Positions 62,985-64,000 of a stretch of DNA of 64,000 nucleotides are shown here, in pieces. The notes under the pieces were generated by a model that was not told the DNA's origin, searched no databases, and saw nothing but the letters and a program-made list of their open reading frames with translations. Positions within the stretch are counted from its first letter, which is position 1. Every line of letters starts with the position of its first letter. The translations under genes and the position numbers were made by a program. This stretch comes from Hyphomicrobiales bacterium (GTDB lineage: Bacteria > Pseudomonadota > Alphaproteobacteria > Rhizobiales > Rhizobiaceae), in NCBI GenBank assembly GCA_900473805.1, contig UCMS01000009.1:112340-176339 (forward strand), given 5' to 3'.

Positions 62985-63350
62985 ATGCACAAGTTCAAGA
63001 TCGTGAAGACCGAAAAGGGCGAGTTCCGCGTCCAGTTCGTCTACAATGCCGAAGTCATGGTCTGGTCGGAAAACTACGCCTCGAAGGCGAGCGCAAAGAA
63101 TTGCGTCGAGTCGCTGAAGAAGAACGCACCCGCCGCCCCGGTCGTTGATCTCACCAAGGACGAGACCGGCAGCGGCTATCGCTTCGAGATCGACGAGGCC
63201 AAGAACGGCGAAACCTTCGTCCGCTTTCGCGCCGCCAATGGCGAGATCATGGTGCGTTCGGAAACCTACAAGTCGAAATCGAGCGCCAAGAGCTGCATCG
63301 CATCGATCCAGAAGCGCGTGGCCGAGGCTGCGGTGGAAGAGGCGGAGTGA
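62985..63350 (+). CDS. YegP-like protein with two DUF1508 repeats
   Basis: A 121-residue protein with two copies of the DUF1508 domain (residues about 3-50 and 63-115), each with the Y/W-rich turn SENYASKASAKNCVESLKKNA or SETYKSKSSAKSCIASIQKR. The function is unknown; YegP-like proteins are widespread. AAAGGGGAGAG precedes the ATG. It is the last recognisable gene in the window. Confidence 0.93.
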   Translation: MHKFKIVKTEKGEFRVQFVYNAEVMVWSENYASKASAKNCVESLKKNAPAAPVVDLTKDETGSGYRFEIDEAKNGETFVRFRAANGEIMVRSETYKSKSSAKSCIASIQKRVAEAAVEEAE

Positions 63351-64000
63351 ACGTCGATTATGCCTCCCCCTTGTGGAGTAGGCTTCGGAGCGGTACCGCA
63401 GTCTCCCCTCCAAGGGCGGAGATTGGGGCCGTACTTTCGACCTTTGCCCCTCAAACCCAATCACATCAGCCCCTCATCCGCCCTTCGGGCACCTTCTCCC
63501 CGCGAGCGGGGAGAAGGCCACGACGGCCACCGCTTGCGCCTCCCTCTCCCCGCAGCCAAGGAAGGGCAGGGTGAGGGGCAAAGGCCACGAACTCGGCGTT
63601 TCAGATCAGAAAAAGGGGGACGCACCGCAGCGATTCCCCAACAAAATCAAACCCCGACACATTTTTTCATCCCCGCACATTGGCACCCTCGTAGACTCAA
63701 CCCCGTCCCGCCCTCGGATACACCTGACGATGCGATGTCAGGCGAGGCGGGGCCGGCGCCGGGAGAGAGGGTTGTCGCAGACCTGAATTCCCGGCCCGCT
63801 GCAACGGTCTCCCTCCGGACGTGGGGCTGGATACGAAGGTGACGAGGTCGGATGCCTCTTCACCGGATACCCCGATCGGAAGGACGTGCCTCAGAGGCAC
63901 ACAGACAAGGCGCCCGTGCCGTCGCGAAGATCCCAGGCGGCGGGGCGAAACAAACGGCGGGGATGAGGACCGAGGTCGCGAATGACCAGGATCGCATCCC
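63351..64000. other. Intergenic region without a convincing gene
   Basis: About 650 bases after YegP. The first part carries a 111-bp mosaic repeat (63469-63579). Beyond it lie a CCTGAC/GTCAGG inverted repeat near 63724-63743 and the perfect palindrome GTGCCTCAGAGGCAC at 63886-63900. Short open frames exist on both strands but lack ribosome sites and recognisable domains. The sequence may be the flank of a feature beyond the window end. Confidence 0.5.
63469..63579. repeat. Rhizobial-type mosaic intergenic repeat
   Basis: The element is bounded by GCCCCTCA (63469-63476) and its reverse complement TGAGGGGC (63572-63579). Inside are GCCC-TTC-GGGC and a perfect 12-bp-arm palindrome CCTTCTCCCCGC-GA-GCGGGGAGAAGG split at 63504-63505. 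This plan matches the RIME-like mosaic elements known between rhizobial genes; family membership is from resemblance only. Confidence 0.7.

Noticed and set aside
63697..63900. A short minus-strand frame in the terminal intergenic region
   Set aside because: It has a Pro/Arg/Ser-rich product, no ribosome site and lies in a palindrome-rich stretch; not enough to call a gene.

Overview
The window is a GC-rich chromosomal segment that reads as Rhizobiaceae (Agrobacterium, Rhizobium, Allorhizobium and relatives). The main reasons are the rhizobial-type housekeeping proteins (GuaA, XseA, PheS/PheT, InfC, LepA), a membrane-bound ferritin MbfA with an iron-control-element palindrome in front of it, a CtrA-type TTAA-N7-TTAA box, a bacterial-transglutaminase-like cysteine proteinase, and a mosaic intergenic repeat of the kind scattered through rhizobial genomes. 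No tRNA, rRNA, CRISPR array, prophage or insertion sequence was seen, so this is mostly core and near-core chromosome with small accessory pieces.

Layout. 1-6.5 kb: guaA, then a c-type-heme sensor coupled to a mechanosensitive channel, an ArsC-like protein, a YbaK-type deacylase and an M29 aminopeptidase. 6.5-10.5 kb: small stress-type proteins, a monocistronic cold-shock gene with its own promoter and terminator, a quinone-reductase-like flavoprotein and xseA. 10.5-14 kb: an STT3-like polytopic glycosyltransferase divergent from a GT2 plus GtrA pair. 14-24.4 kb: catabolic and regulatory genes (Gfo/Idh/MocA, cysteine hydrolase plus GlxA regulator, two aldo/keto reductases, LysR, GGDEF, AraC, EamA exporter) and an unlisted 54-residue gene. 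24.5-31.2 kb (minus strand): rpmI-rplT, a kinase-like gene and pheS-pheT, with a tandem array of DUF2442 and DUF4160 genes between pheS and pheT. 31.3-35.3 kb: two Asp-rich exported proteins, a response regulator and a histidine kinase, then infC with an AUU start codon.

35.5-41.2 kb: hydrolase, CtrA-box BTLCP protease, MFS transporter, mbfA, truncated haemoglobin and a TRAP binding protein. 41.3-47.1 kb: an amine-use locus made of copper amine oxidase, a translationally coupled 56-residue cysteine peptide, an APC permease, a divergent AraC regulator and an acetylpolyamine amidohydrolase. 47.2-58.2 kb: TetR and MFS with an operator palindrome, a Cys-rich secreted protein, XRE-cupin regulator, MOSC protein, FAD protein, DUF2171, acetyltransferases, a nitrilase-family amidase, a ParDE-type module and an ECF42-type sigma factor with its DGPF partner. 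58.4-64 kb: lepA, HxlR plus monooxygenase, CcdAB, an exported protein of unknown role, YegP, and about 650 bases with no convincing gene that carry a 111-bp mosaic repeat.

The observations most worth following are the DUF4160/DUF2442 array splitting pheST (one member cut by a stop codon), the 56-residue peptide in the amine oxidase operon, the heme-sensor and MscS pair, and the Asp-rich/PepSY two-component operon with a tandem 11-bp repeat upstream.
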